Of a stretch of 64,000 nt of DNA, positions 8,806-16,419 are shown piece by piece. Each line of letters starts with the position of its first letter. Position 1 is the first letter of the stretch. The DNA is from Ulvibacterium sp. (GTDB lineage Bacteria > Bacteroidota > Bacteroidia > Flavobacteriales > Flavobacteriaceae), in the NCBI RefSeq assembly GCF_028285715.1, contig NZ_JANQOO010000007.1, forward strand, positions 124,001 to 188,000, read 5' to 3'. Position numbers and translations under genes: made by a program. A model generated the notes under the pieces. That model was not told the origin of the DNA. It searched no databases and was given only the letters and a program-made list of their open reading frames with translations.

Positions 8806-11107
8806 TAACGGTTTCCTTGTTCGGTGAAACGACTACGCGTTCACCATTGACGCGAAGTGACATATCTTCCTTGCCTTCCAAAACAAATTTGACTTCATTT
8901 TTGGTTACGGTAACCTTTAGGATACGATGCCTAAAATTGATTTTAAAGGAATATCCCTCCCATTGCTTGGGTATCCTTGGGACAAAGGACAGTTTATCCT
9001 CTACAATACGCATACCGCCAAAACCTTCAACAATGCTCATCCAAGTACCCGCCATTGAGGTAATATGCAGCCCTTCTTCCACCTCCTTGTTGTAGTCGTC
9101 CAAATCCAAACGTGAGGTTCGCAGATAAAATTGGTACGCCTGCTCCATACGATTCAACTTGGCCGCTTGGATGCTATGTACACAAGGGGATAGGGAGGAT
9201 TCATGTACGGTAAAAGGCTCATAGAAATCGAAATGTTTTTTAAGTTCTTCCATGGTGAATTGATCTTCAAAGAGATAAAACCCCTGAAGTGTATCCGCCT
9301 GTTTAATGTAGGGAGATCTTAAAATTCGGTCCCAACTCCACTTCTGATTAATGGGTCTTTGGGTTTTAGGCAAATCGGCAACAGTGATTAATTCCTTGTC
9401 CAGGAACCCATCCTGCTGAAGATAAATATCGTGCTGTTCGGAATACGGAAAGTACATTTTCGCCGCCACCTGCTCCCATTCGTCGGTTTCAGTATCCTTT
9501 AACTTGGTAAGACCCATTATCCTATTATAATCTTCGGGGTATCCTTCCTTAACTTTTCCCAACTGCTCCAAAGTGTAGTTGATGCACCATCTGGCAATGT
9601 AATTGGTGTACCAGTTGTTGCTTACGTTGTTCTCATACTCGTTTGGTCCGGTAACACCCAATATGACATACTGTTGCTTCTGTTCCGAAAAATTGGCACG
9701 TTGGTGCCAGAAACGCGCAATTCCAATCAAGACTTCCAACCCCATTTCAGGAATGTAACTATAGTCCCCGGTAAAGCGGAAATAGTTATAAATGGCAAAG
9801 GCTATGGCACCGTTCCTATGGATTTCCTCAAATGTAATTTCCCATTCATTATGACATTCTTCCCCATTCATGGTCACCATGGGATAAAGGGCAGCCCCAT
9901 TGTTGAATCCCAGTTTTTGGGCATTCTCAATAGCCTTCTCCAAATGGTTGTACCGATATTGCAAAAGGTTGCGAGCTACTTTCTGGTCTTTTGTGGCCAT
10001 ATAAAATGGAATGCAATACGCCTCTGTATCCCAGTAAGTACTTCCACCATATTTTTCACCGGTAAATCCTTTTGGGCCAATATTTAAGCGGGAGTCTGTC
10101 CCCAGGTAGGTCTGGTTCAAATGAAAAATATTGAAACGAATGCCTTGCTGCGCCTTTATATCACCTGAAATGGTGATATCGCTCATTTCCCATATTTTGG
10201 ACCAAGCCTTTTTTTGAGCGTCCAATAGCGCTTCAAACCCTAAACCGGTGGCCTTTTTTAAAGCATCCTTTGCCGCCTGGATTAATTCCTTGGGCTCATG
10301 GTTTGTAGAAACAGTATATCCCCCGAACTTGACTAACGATAAATTGTCGCCCTTGTTCACTTTTTGAACATATTCATGACCTACCCATAGTTCCTTTTTT
10401 TGCTCTGACGGAGCAATATCGACTCTTTTACCTTCATGATACACTTGTGCCTCCATAAAGGTGCAAGTGGCAAAATGGGTCTTCATGGTGTGTGCCTCTA
10501 TAAAAGCTTGATTACCCTCGGATTCGATATTTGTGGTATTCCAAAACTTATCGTCCCAATTGCTGTCCTCATTGGTAATGCCGCTGTCCAAATACGGATT
10601 AAATGTTATTTCGACCGCACTATCCAAAGGTGAAATTTCAAATTTGATTGCCCCTACCTCATCCAAATCAAGACTTAAGAATCGAGTGACCTTTACACCT
10701 ACGGTGAAGTCGTTGGCTGTTACTGCCTTAAATGATCTTTGGTACCAACCCTCTTTCATGTTGAGTTCCCTACGGAAATTGGCTACCTTTTTACATGTAT
10801 TTAAATCGAGAGGTTCTCCATTAAGCAGTACATGTATCCCAATCCAATTTGGAGCATTCAATACTTTAGCAAAATACTCCGGATATCCATTTTTCCACCA
10901 ACCGACTTTGGTCTTGTCCGGATAATACACTCCGGCAATGTAGCTTCCCTGAAAAGTTGGGCCCGTATACTGTTCTTCAAAATTGGCACGTTGCCCCATG
11001 GCACCATTACCTAAACTGAATAAACTTTCGGAGGCCTTTACATTTTCAGTATCAAACCCTTCCTCAATGATAGACCATTCATCAGGACTTATATAATCTT
11101 GATTCAT
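8786..11107 (-). CDS. GH65 maltose phosphorylase (or related disaccharide phosphorylase)
   Basis: A 773-residue family GH65 phosphorylase. It carries the N-terminal domain hallmark SLFSLGNGAMGQRANFEE, the linker-to-barrel signature EKYGGSTYWDTEAYC near residue 351, and the catalytic acid E490 in GVTGPNEYENNV, equivalent to the Glu of characterised maltose phosphorylase. Such enzymes convert maltose and phosphate to beta-glucose 1-phosphate and glucose in the cytosol. The start at 11107 (MNQDYISPDEW) is chosen over an in-frame ATG at 11164 because family members begin at this point. The neighbouring beta-phosphoglucomutase gene, which uses exactly this product, supports the maltose call over trehalose or kojibiose, though those remain possible. 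Confidence 0.9.
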   Translation of the reverse strand: MNQDYISPDEWSIIEEGFDTENVKASESLFSLGNGAMGQRANFEEQYTGPTFQGSYIAGVYYPDKTKVGWWKNGYPEYFAKVLNAPNWIGIHVLLNGEPLDLNTCKKVANFRRELNMKEGWYQRSFKAVTANDFTVGVKVTRFLSLDLDEVGAIKFEISPLDSAVEITFNPYLDSGITNEDSNWDDKFWNTTNIESEGNQAFIEAHTMKTHFATCTFMEAQVYHEGKRVDIAPSEQKKELWVGHEYVQKVNKGDNLSLVKFGGYTVSTNHEPKELIQAAKDALKKATGLGFEALLDAQKKAWSKIWEMSDITISGDIKAQQGIRFNIFHLNQTYLGTDSRLNIGPKGFTGEKYGGSTYWDTEAYCIPFYMATKDQKVARNLLQYRYNHLEKAIENAQKLGFNNGAALYPMVTMNGEECHNEWEITFEEIHRNGAIAFAIYNYFRFTGDYSYIPEMGLEVLIGIARFWHQRANFSEQKQQYVILGVTGPNEYENNVSNNWYTNYIARWCINYTLEQLGKVKEGYPEDYNRIMGLTKLKDTETDEWEQVAAKMYFPYSEQHDIYLQQDGFLDKELITVADLPKTQRPINQKWSWDRILRSPYIKQADTLQGFYLFEDQFTMEELKKHFDFYEPFTVHESSLSPCVHSIQAAKLNRMEQAYQFYLRTSRLDLDDYNKEVEEGLHITSMAGTWMSIVEGFGGMRIVEDKLSFVPRIPKQWEGYSFKINFRHRILKVTVTKNEVKFVLEGKEDMSLRVNGERVVVSPNKETVIENQLV

Positions 11108-11238
11108 TTTATATTCTTTTGCTAGTTTTACAATGTACGAAGTTTTGAAATTCAAACAGGCCATAGGGCCGCTGTTTGCACTAAATCACCTAAAGCCCAA
11201 ATATAGGGCTTCAACGGCGAATTGCAGATACCTATTCC

Positions 11239-11922
11239 TTAATCGTTAGTGCTCACCCTATCCAACAATGATTCCAGAAAATTGTCATCAATTTCCGTAA
11301 AATCGACAAAGTTGAATTTTGCATTGGACAGTACTTCTGCATCTCCAATACCTATGCTAGTCATGCCTGCAGTGTTTGCGGCCTCTATTCCGGCCAAGGC
11401 ATCCTCAAATACTACACAATGTTCCGGCTTTGTGCCCAGTTTTTCAGAAGCTTTGATAAAAACCTCCGGATCTGGCTTCGCCTTGGACACCTCATTGCCA
11501 TCCACAACTGTATCAAAATACGACAATAAGTTAACTTTTTCCAAAATAGGTTTGGCATTTTTACTTGCGGAACCTAGGGCGGTAGGGATGTTTTTGGTCT
11601 TTAAGTACCGTAAGACCTTGGGGACGTCCGGTAATATTTCAGTCTCGTCCATGGTGTTGATATAATCCAAATAGTCCTTATTTTTCTCAATAAGCCAAGC
11701 ATTGAACTGCTCTTCCGAAGCCACTATGCCCCCCATTTCCAAAAGGATTTCCAGACATCTTTTTCGGCTTACCCCCTTAAAACGTTCGTTGTCCTTCTCG
11801 GTAAATGCTATTCCCAATTCATCGGCCAACTTTTTCCAAGCCAAATAGTGGTATTTGGCCGTGTCCACGATTACGCCATCCAAATCAAATATAAATCCGG
11901 TTTTATGTTTCATTTTGCTCAC
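11239..11922 (-). CDS. pgmB: Beta-phosphoglucomutase
   Basis: A 227-residue HAD-superfamily phosphomutase that interconverts beta-glucose 1-phosphate and glucose 6-phosphate. The nucleophile motif is FDLDGVIVDT, with D13 and the general acid/base D15. HAD motif II (TALGSASKN), motif III Lys (SKAKPDPEVF) and motif IV (VVFEDALAGIEAA) follow in order, and the helical cap segment includes RFKGVSRKRCLEILL. A second ATG at 11913 could also be the start. It is the first gene of the maltose operon and completes phosphorolytic maltose use together with GH65. Upstream lies a 432-nt gene-free stretch and then the lanthipeptide island. Confidence 0.93.
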   Translation of the reverse strand: MSKMKHKTGFIFDLDGVIVDTAKYHYLAWKKLADELGIAFTEKDNERFKGVSRKRCLEILLEMGGIVASEEQFNAWLIEKNKDYLDYINTMDETEILPDVPKVLRYLKTKNIPTALGSASKNAKPILEKVNLLSYFDTVVDGNEVSKAKPDPEVFIKASEKLGTKPEHCVVFEDALAGIEAANTAGMTSIGIGDAEVLSNAKFNFVDFTEIDDNFLESLLDRVSTND

Positions 11923-11975
11923 TTAAATGATTTTAAATTTATATGAAAACTTTAAATGGTTCAAAATAGGTTAAG

Positions 11976-11983
11976 CAAAGTTA
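11976..11983 (-). promoter_or_regulatory. Candidate -7 element for the maltose operon
   Basis: The minus strand reads TAACTTTG, a full match to TAnnTTTG, 54 nt before the pgmB ATG. No convincing -33 TTG is at the usual distance. Confidence 0.35.
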
Positions 11984-12354
11984 ACAAGTTCTTATCGCCG
12001 CCCTAACATTAATCTTGGACTAAGCAAGGCAAATTAGATGCGCCTTTGGTAATATTGTGTCCTTTGTGAAGGTATGGAAAGAAATACTAGCTCGGTTTTT
12101 CTTTCTTTGTAATATTACTTTTCTTATTCTTTAGAATGACTTTTGCCCGCCGTTTCTAATTGTGACTTTTACTCGGACTTATGTTTTAATACAGGCTTAT
12201 TTTATTAAGTAAAAGACTTTTTTAAGGTAAAGCTGGTCAAAACAAGGTATTGCCCTATAATGAATATAGAATTAACAACTTTTTAAATAACTTCTTGTTT
12301 CAAAAACAGAATAAACTTGTTTATTTTGTAGTACTTTTACTATAAAAAATCCAA
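11984..12354. other. AT-rich gene-free stretch between pgmB and the LanC gene
   Basis: No supported reading frame, tRNA or hairpin terminator was found on either strand. Base composition becomes AT-rich here and stays so through the lanthipeptide island. The stretch must carry the LanC promoter; TTATTTTG about 30 nt before the LanC ATG matches the -7 consensus at seven of eight positions. Confidence 0.5.
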
Positions 12355-13566
12355 ATGATTCTTAAGGATAGTCTTGAAAAAAAATTAAGGGAGATTAACC
12401 TTGTGATTAAAAAAAAGCATACAGAAAGTCAAGATGTTGGATTGTTTACCGGCCTATCGGGTCTGGCATTGTTCCAATTTTATTATGCAAAATATCTTGA
12501 TAATGATAAAATCGCAGATGATGGATTGGAAACTATCTCTCTATGTATCAAAAAAGTAAACAGCGGGTATTCGTACCCTACCTATTGTGATGGTATAGCA
12601 GGTATGGGTTGGACGATGCAGCATTTAAAAAAAGAAGGGTTTTTAGACGACGATTGTGAAGAGTTGCTCTCTTACTTCGATGATTATCTTCATAATCAAA
12701 TGACTTTTGAATTTGGTCGTAGCAATTACGATTTTTTTCATGGTGCACTGGGGTACGCCTTCTATTTTCTTAGCCGATATAAATACACGGATGATTCTAA
12801 TCTGAAGAAAAGATATGCATCCTTTCTTTATGATTCTATCAAAAGCTTAAAAGAACTTTCAATCTCAGATGGGAATTTTATAAAATGGGAATCTACTTTG
12901 GATAGAAGGAAGAATAACAAAGTATATAACCTAGGTCTTTCCCATGGCATGGCTAGTATCCTTAACTTTTTAGGGAGACTATATCGATTCCAAGAATTCA
13001 AAAAATCTACTGAAGAGCTCATCAACAGAGGTATTGGTTACCTGATTAGTTTTGAAGAGAACACCAAAGGTTTATCCCATTTCCCGGCTTATATCGAGAA
13101 AAACATTCCTGCTGAATACAAAAGTAGATTAGCTTGGTGTTATGGTGATTTAGGCATTGGCTTATCATTGTTGCAAATTGGCGCATCTCTTGGAGATATT
13201 TATCTGGAAAAGCGCGCTCTTAGAATATTAAAAAGCTCTACAAAAAGGAAAACAAAAAATGAGACTTCGGTTATTGACTCGGGAATATGTCATGGTTCCT
13301 ATGGAAATGCTTTAATCTATGAAAGAGTATTTCAAAAAACGAATAATCCATTATTCAAAAAGTCAAGTAAGTTTTGGATGGTGGACGGTTTACAAAAAGC
13401 AATTCACAAAGACGGTTATGCGGGTTACAAACAGTGGAACCCCCCAGCTCAAAATTGGGCGCCACAGTTATCCTTATTAGAAGGAATAGGTGGTATAGGG
13501 CTTGTAATCATTGATTACCTTTCCGAGGATTCTAACACTTGGGACGAATGCTTAATGATTAGTTAG
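12355..13566 (+). CDS. LanC-like lanthionine synthetase cyclase
   Basis: A 403-residue protein of the LanC family, which closes thioether rings in class I lanthipeptides by adding Cys thiols to dehydroalanine or dehydrobutyrine. The repeated GxxG-type helical-barrel motifs are visible (FTGLSGLALF, DGIAGMGW, HGALGYAF, LSHGMAS, EGIGGIGL). The three zinc ligands are present: C262 in AWCYGDLGIG, and C312-H313 in DSGICHGSYGN. Length fits stand-alone LanC. It is transcribed towards a three-gene minus-strand group that includes a lanthipeptide-like precursor. The partner dehydratase LanB is not found anywhere in this window. The gene is AT-richer than the carbohydrate genes on either side. Confidence 0.88.
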   Translation: MILKDSLEKKLREINLVIKKKHTESQDVGLFTGLSGLALFQFYYAKYLDNDKIADDGLETISLCIKKVNSGYSYPTYCDGIAGMGWTMQHLKKEGFLDDDCEELLSYFDDYLHNQMTFEFGRSNYDFFHGALGYAFYFLSRYKYTDDSNLKKRYASFLYDSIKSLKELSISDGNFIKWESTLDRRKNNKVYNLGLSHGMASILNFLGRLYRFQEFKKSTEELINRGIGYLISFEENTKGLSHFPAYIEKNIPAEYKSRLAWCYGDLGIGLSLLQIGASLGDIYLEKRALRILKSSTKRKTKNETSVIDSGICHGSYGNALIYERVFQKTNNPLFKKSSKFWMVDGLQKAIHKDGYAGYKQWNPPAQNWAPQLSLLEGIGGIGLVIIDYLSEDSNTWDECLMIS

Positions 13567-13791
13567 ATCCCTAAAAACACCTTGAAATCATTAGAATAAC
13601 TCTTTCAATTTTGTCTTAAGAACCTCCAATAATAACTTAGATTTTTAAAAAATTTAGCTTAAAGGCAGGGTATCTCAAGCCAAACCTTAAAAGAAGTCAA
13701 TAATGATGCTCCTGTTGTAAAAGCCAATTTCTTAAAATTACCCAAATTTTGCCTAGATTAAACCTACTATCTCTAAGCCTTTGCCTATAGA

Positions 13792-14487
13792 TTAATATTT
13801 TCTTATTATATGTTTTTTGAAAATATGCTCCTTAATAAGTCTTCTGGTCAAGATCAAAAGTTCTTGCTCCTCTTCCAATGTAAATGTATCGAAGGTTTCG
13901 ATGAACTCGTTGGTAACGGATTGAATTTCTCTTTCTTCGCCAAAAAGCTGAAGTAGAAAATACTGGTATTGGGTTAAAGGATATTCAAAAACATTAGTGT
14001 CCAGCCATTGATCATAGACTCCCGTTCTTTCGAATAAAAAGTAATAATCGCCTTTCCCTTCCTTCAAAACATTCTCAAGATTGAATGATTTTTGTCTACT
14101 TTCTTTAACCGTCCATTCCCAAAAGGACTCATAGATTTCAACCATTGGGTTTAATATAAACCGAATGTTATTTAGACTTTTATGGTCCATTAGCAATAGT
14201 TTTTCCCTTTCGGCGCTAAGTCTTATATCTTCTCTGAAAACCTTTTCAATGGTGCGTTCAACATCACGCAATCTGAATTTCTTCATTTCTATTGCCTGTA
14301 TCTCGCAAAGCATTTCGAGATAATTCTGATTCAATTTGGTTTCAGAGTTGACTATTGAGAATAAATTCTTGAGGTCAGTTTCGAAGTTATCAAAGTTAGT
14401 GCCTGACACCTTTTTCAAAATTTCAAGAATATCTAAATTGATAGTTTCCCCAAAACTTATTGTTCTCCAGAAATGTATGGTATCCAT
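13792..14487 (-). CDS. Uncharacterised protein of the lanthipeptide island
   Basis: A 231-residue soluble, charged, mostly helical protein that I do not recognise. There is no signal peptide or membrane segment. The C-terminal third (from about residue 165, with FEYPLTQYQYFLLQLFGEE) has the look of the winged-helix PqqD-like domains that bind RiPP leader peptides, where a phrase such as PLSEYEYFLL is common; this is only a resemblance. It starts 18 nt after the stop of the DUF6734-type gene on the same strand, so the two are probably co-transcribed downstream of the precursor. A leader-binding or accessory role in peptide maturation is an inference. Composition is AT-rich like the rest of the island. 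Confidence 0.65.
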   Translation of the reverse strand: MDTIHFWRTISFGETINLDILEILKKVSGTNFDNFETDLKNLFSIVNSETKLNQNYLEMLCEIQAIEMKKFRLRDVERTIEKVFREDIRLSAEREKLLLMDHKSLNNIRFILNPMVEIYESFWEWTVKESRQKSFNLENVLKEGKGDYYFLFERTGVYDQWLDTNVFEYPLTQYQYFLLQLFGEEREIQSVTNEFIETFDTFTLEEEQELLILTRRLIKEHIFKKHIIRKY

Positions 14488-14505
14488 GTTCAGTATAATT
14501 GTTGT

Positions 14506-15384
14506 TTAAAAAAGTGAGATTATCCTAGTGTGATATTCAGGGTAATCCAATATCAATTGTTGTTCAAGCTCCCTACATGATTCAAAATAAGATTTGGCCC
14601 CTGCAATTAAATGGACGTATTTCCTTTTTTCATATTTCTGAATAAAGTTGCTTAGACCCATATTTTCTGTTCTTAAGTCCTCAATGAAGTGCTCAATTCT
14701 AATATTCTCACTTCTAGCCATTGCACTAAATAGGTATTGCTCATACACAATGGCGTAGGTGGCACCAATAATGTTTCCATTTACATATTCGATATTGGAA
14801 TCTATAAACTCAAATGCTTGGTTTGAGAATTTTTTGAAGAATTCAATATCATTTCCTCCAATAATTCCAGCATTACTAACATTATACCTCTTATGTTTTT
14901 TGAAGTCCTGTCGCAAAATTAGAGGAATCTTGATTCCATTATCTTTCAAATGTTGCATTGCAAAGGTGTAATGGCCCTCATCAATGTCCATATGTTGAGC
15001 AAGCAATGGTGCATTCTCAATTCTTTTACTGAATTGTTCCCAAATGAATACATCGTTGTCCACATGAATAAAAGGTTTATCCTGCAATCCAAAGGCAAAC
15101 AATTTTCCAATAGCCCATAACTTTTTGGAATAATTATTCAATTTATCCAATTCTACCTTTACCGATGTATAGGGTAGTTTCAACTGATTTATTAATAACT
15201 CTTCTCCTGCAATATCCGTTACCAACTCAATTTCATCATAGTATTTTTTAAAGCTCAAGCAACTCAATGCCCAACTCATATATTGGTACTTTGGATGACG
15301 CCACCCGCCATTTAACTTCTCAGTAGGTTTTTTATTAAATGTAGCTTGTGCAGGTTTGGACCAATAACTATGGATGATCTTCAT
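14506..15384 (-). CDS. DUF6734-type glycosyltransferase-like protein
   Basis: A 292-residue cytosolic protein starting KIIHSYWSKPA and continuing GWRHPKYQYMSWALSCL. The segment KPFIHVDNDVFIWEQF (about residues 104-119) has a DxD-like metal/nucleotide-sugar site, and NVSNAGIIGGND resembles the acceptor-side region of GT-A glycosyltransferases. It matches what I know of the DUF6734 family, which often sits beside RiPP precursors in Bacteroidota. It lies between the precursor and the unrecognised 231-residue gene on the same strand. A role in sugar-modifying the peptide is plausible but inferred; no biochemical function is established for the family as far as I know. Confidence 0.7.
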   Translation of the reverse strand: MKIIHSYWSKPAQATFNKKPTEKLNGGWRHPKYQYMSWALSCLSFKKYYDEIELVTDIAGEELLINQLKLPYTSVKVELDKLNNYSKKLWAIGKLFAFGLQDKPFIHVDNDVFIWEQFSKRIENAPLLAQHMDIDEGHYTFAMQHLKDNGIKIPLILRQDFKKHKRYNVSNAGIIGGNDIEFFKKFSNQAFEFIDSNIEYVNGNIIGATYAIVYEQYLFSAMARSENIRIEHFIEDLRTENMGLSNFIQKYEKRKYVHLIAGAKSYFESCRELEQQLILDYPEYHTRIISLF

Positions 15385-15636
15385 TGAAATTAAGTTCAGC
15401 TCGTATATGGAAATGCCGTTTCATTACTTCATGGCCTACAAAGGCTTTGATTAAATGACGAAAAAAATCTTTGTGAAATGATAAGTTTCTCAAGCCTCAA
15501 ATACTTCCCTATATCCCGATGTATTTATTGAAAAACTAAATTCAAAATTAAGGATCTATTACAAGCACCTGAATATGCTTAATATAACACCTATGAAACA
15601 CCTTCTCTAAAAAGTGACTGGTTATTTTCTATGATC
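15385..15636. other. Gene-free gap between precursor terminator and DUF6734-type gene
   Basis: No supported frame is visible. It must contain either read-through transcript from the precursor or a separate promoter for the two downstream minus-strand genes; no clear TAnnTTTG element was found on the minus strand. Confidence 0.4.
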
Positions 15637-15670
15637 AAAAAGCGGTCGCCTTGCCAGGCGACCGCTTTTT
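15637..15670 (-). terminator. Strong intrinsic terminator behind the lanthipeptide precursor
   Basis: A perfect 14-bp stem, AAAAAGCGGTCGCC (15637-15650) with its complement at 15657-15670, encloses a 6-nt loop and ends in a T tract on the minus strand. It lies 29 nt after the precursor stop, before the DUF6734-type gene. It would make the precursor mRNA short and abundant, with limited read-through to the maturation genes. Confidence 0.85.
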
Positions 15671-15698
15671 CAAGGAACTTAATAATTCTTAATAGTGC

Positions 15699-15896
15699 CT
15701 AGCCACAAGACTGTGATGGAGTTGTGGGGCAGGTCGCCTCGCTTGCTCGACCTCCTCCTCCGCATCCGCATCCGGTGGCCGAGGGATAGCCACTAGTGGC
15801 TCCATTTCCACCAAGAACACGACTGCTCTCCAATAAACTCAATTCACTAACCTTCATCTTGTTCAACGTTAACTTTAAAGACTTCTTTTTTTTCAT
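15699..15896 (-). CDS. Lanthipeptide-like RiPP precursor with GG leader
   Basis: A 65-residue peptide. The leader begins with a basic run and contains KSLKLTLNKMKVSELS, matching the LxLNKxxVxxL pattern of Bacteroidota class I lanthipeptide leaders, and ends in the double-glycine site VLGG (residues 27-30). The predicted core of 35 residues has four Cys (43, 45, 56, 64), ten Ser/Thr and a run of glycines (GCGCGGGG); each Cys has Ser or Thr upstream within two to four residues, as needed for thioether rings. The ATG at 15896 is preferred over 15920 because family leaders start with the MKKKK run. A strong terminator follows and a 13-bp direct repeat precedes it. The LanC gene 2.1 kb away supports the call; the final structure is unknown. 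Confidence 0.8.
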   Translation of the reverse strand: MKKKKSLKLTLNKMKVSELSLLESSRVLGGNGATSGYPSATGCGCGGGGRASEATCPTTPSQSCG

Positions 15897-15922
15897 GACA
15901 TATATATTTAAGATTTTCATAA

Positions 15923-15957
15923 ATGTAGGTTTTTTCTTCTTTTTATGTAGGTTTTTT
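15923..15957. repeat. Pair of 13-bp direct repeats upstream of the precursor
   Basis: ATGTAGGTTTTTT occurs at 15923-15935 and again, without mismatch, at 15945-15957. The copies start 22 bp apart, about two helical turns, and lie 27-61 nt before the precursor ATG. Position and phasing suggest a regulator-binding site; this is inference. Confidence 0.55.
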
Positions 15958-16419
15958 AGAATACATTAACTATTTTTTTCTTTTATACAAAACATTAGTA
16001 ACTTTTATGAATATGATAACCATTCTTAAATACCTACTATCAATTTTTGTGGTTTCCCCAACAATCGAAACACTTTCAATACCTCTTTAAAACCTGTTGC
16101 TATGGGTACGAAACTTTACAATATAGCCGGATTCTTGATTCCTATTTCCAAAATCAACGGTATCCTTTATTTAAAGTCCACCTTCTTTACTACATGGGTG
16201 GGGGCGATACAACAGTGAACAAACTTTTGGGAATCTCTACATGTTTGCGATCCTGTCCCTGAGGTCACTTCTTTTCATGATAAGGAGGTGCGCATTCAAA
16301 AATGACTCTCCCACGATACATGCTTTGCCTCGATAGAGGTTTTCGGCAAATTGCTGTGGGCTGAATAATGGCCTTTGTCAATGGGCCATCCGAATTAACA
16401 AAGCTATTAAGTGGTGTAT
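15958..16419. other. Gene-free stretch with possible decayed coding sequence
   Basis: No complete gene is supported. Short open fragments appear in several frames: on the minus strand one of about 46 codons at roughly 16237-16375 (including FSPQQFAENLYRGKAC and MKRSDLRDRIANM), and another ending near 16019 (SFVPIATGFKEVLKVF). On the plus strand an open run of 71 codons from 16047 has no recognisable features. The pattern fits a degraded gene or an intergenic repeat at the island boundary. AT-rich DNA at 15958-16020 probably holds the precursor promoter. Confidence 0.4.

Noticed and set aside
13660-13780. Short plus-strand frame after LanC (including KEVNNDAPVVKANFLKL) as a second precursor
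   Set aside because: It lacks a start codon, leader pattern and Gly-Gly site; judged chance.
16047-16262. A 71-codon plus-strand open frame after the island
   Set aside because: No recognisable motif or signal peptide, no promoter, and it lies in DNA with comparable short fragments on the other strand; more likely chance or decay.
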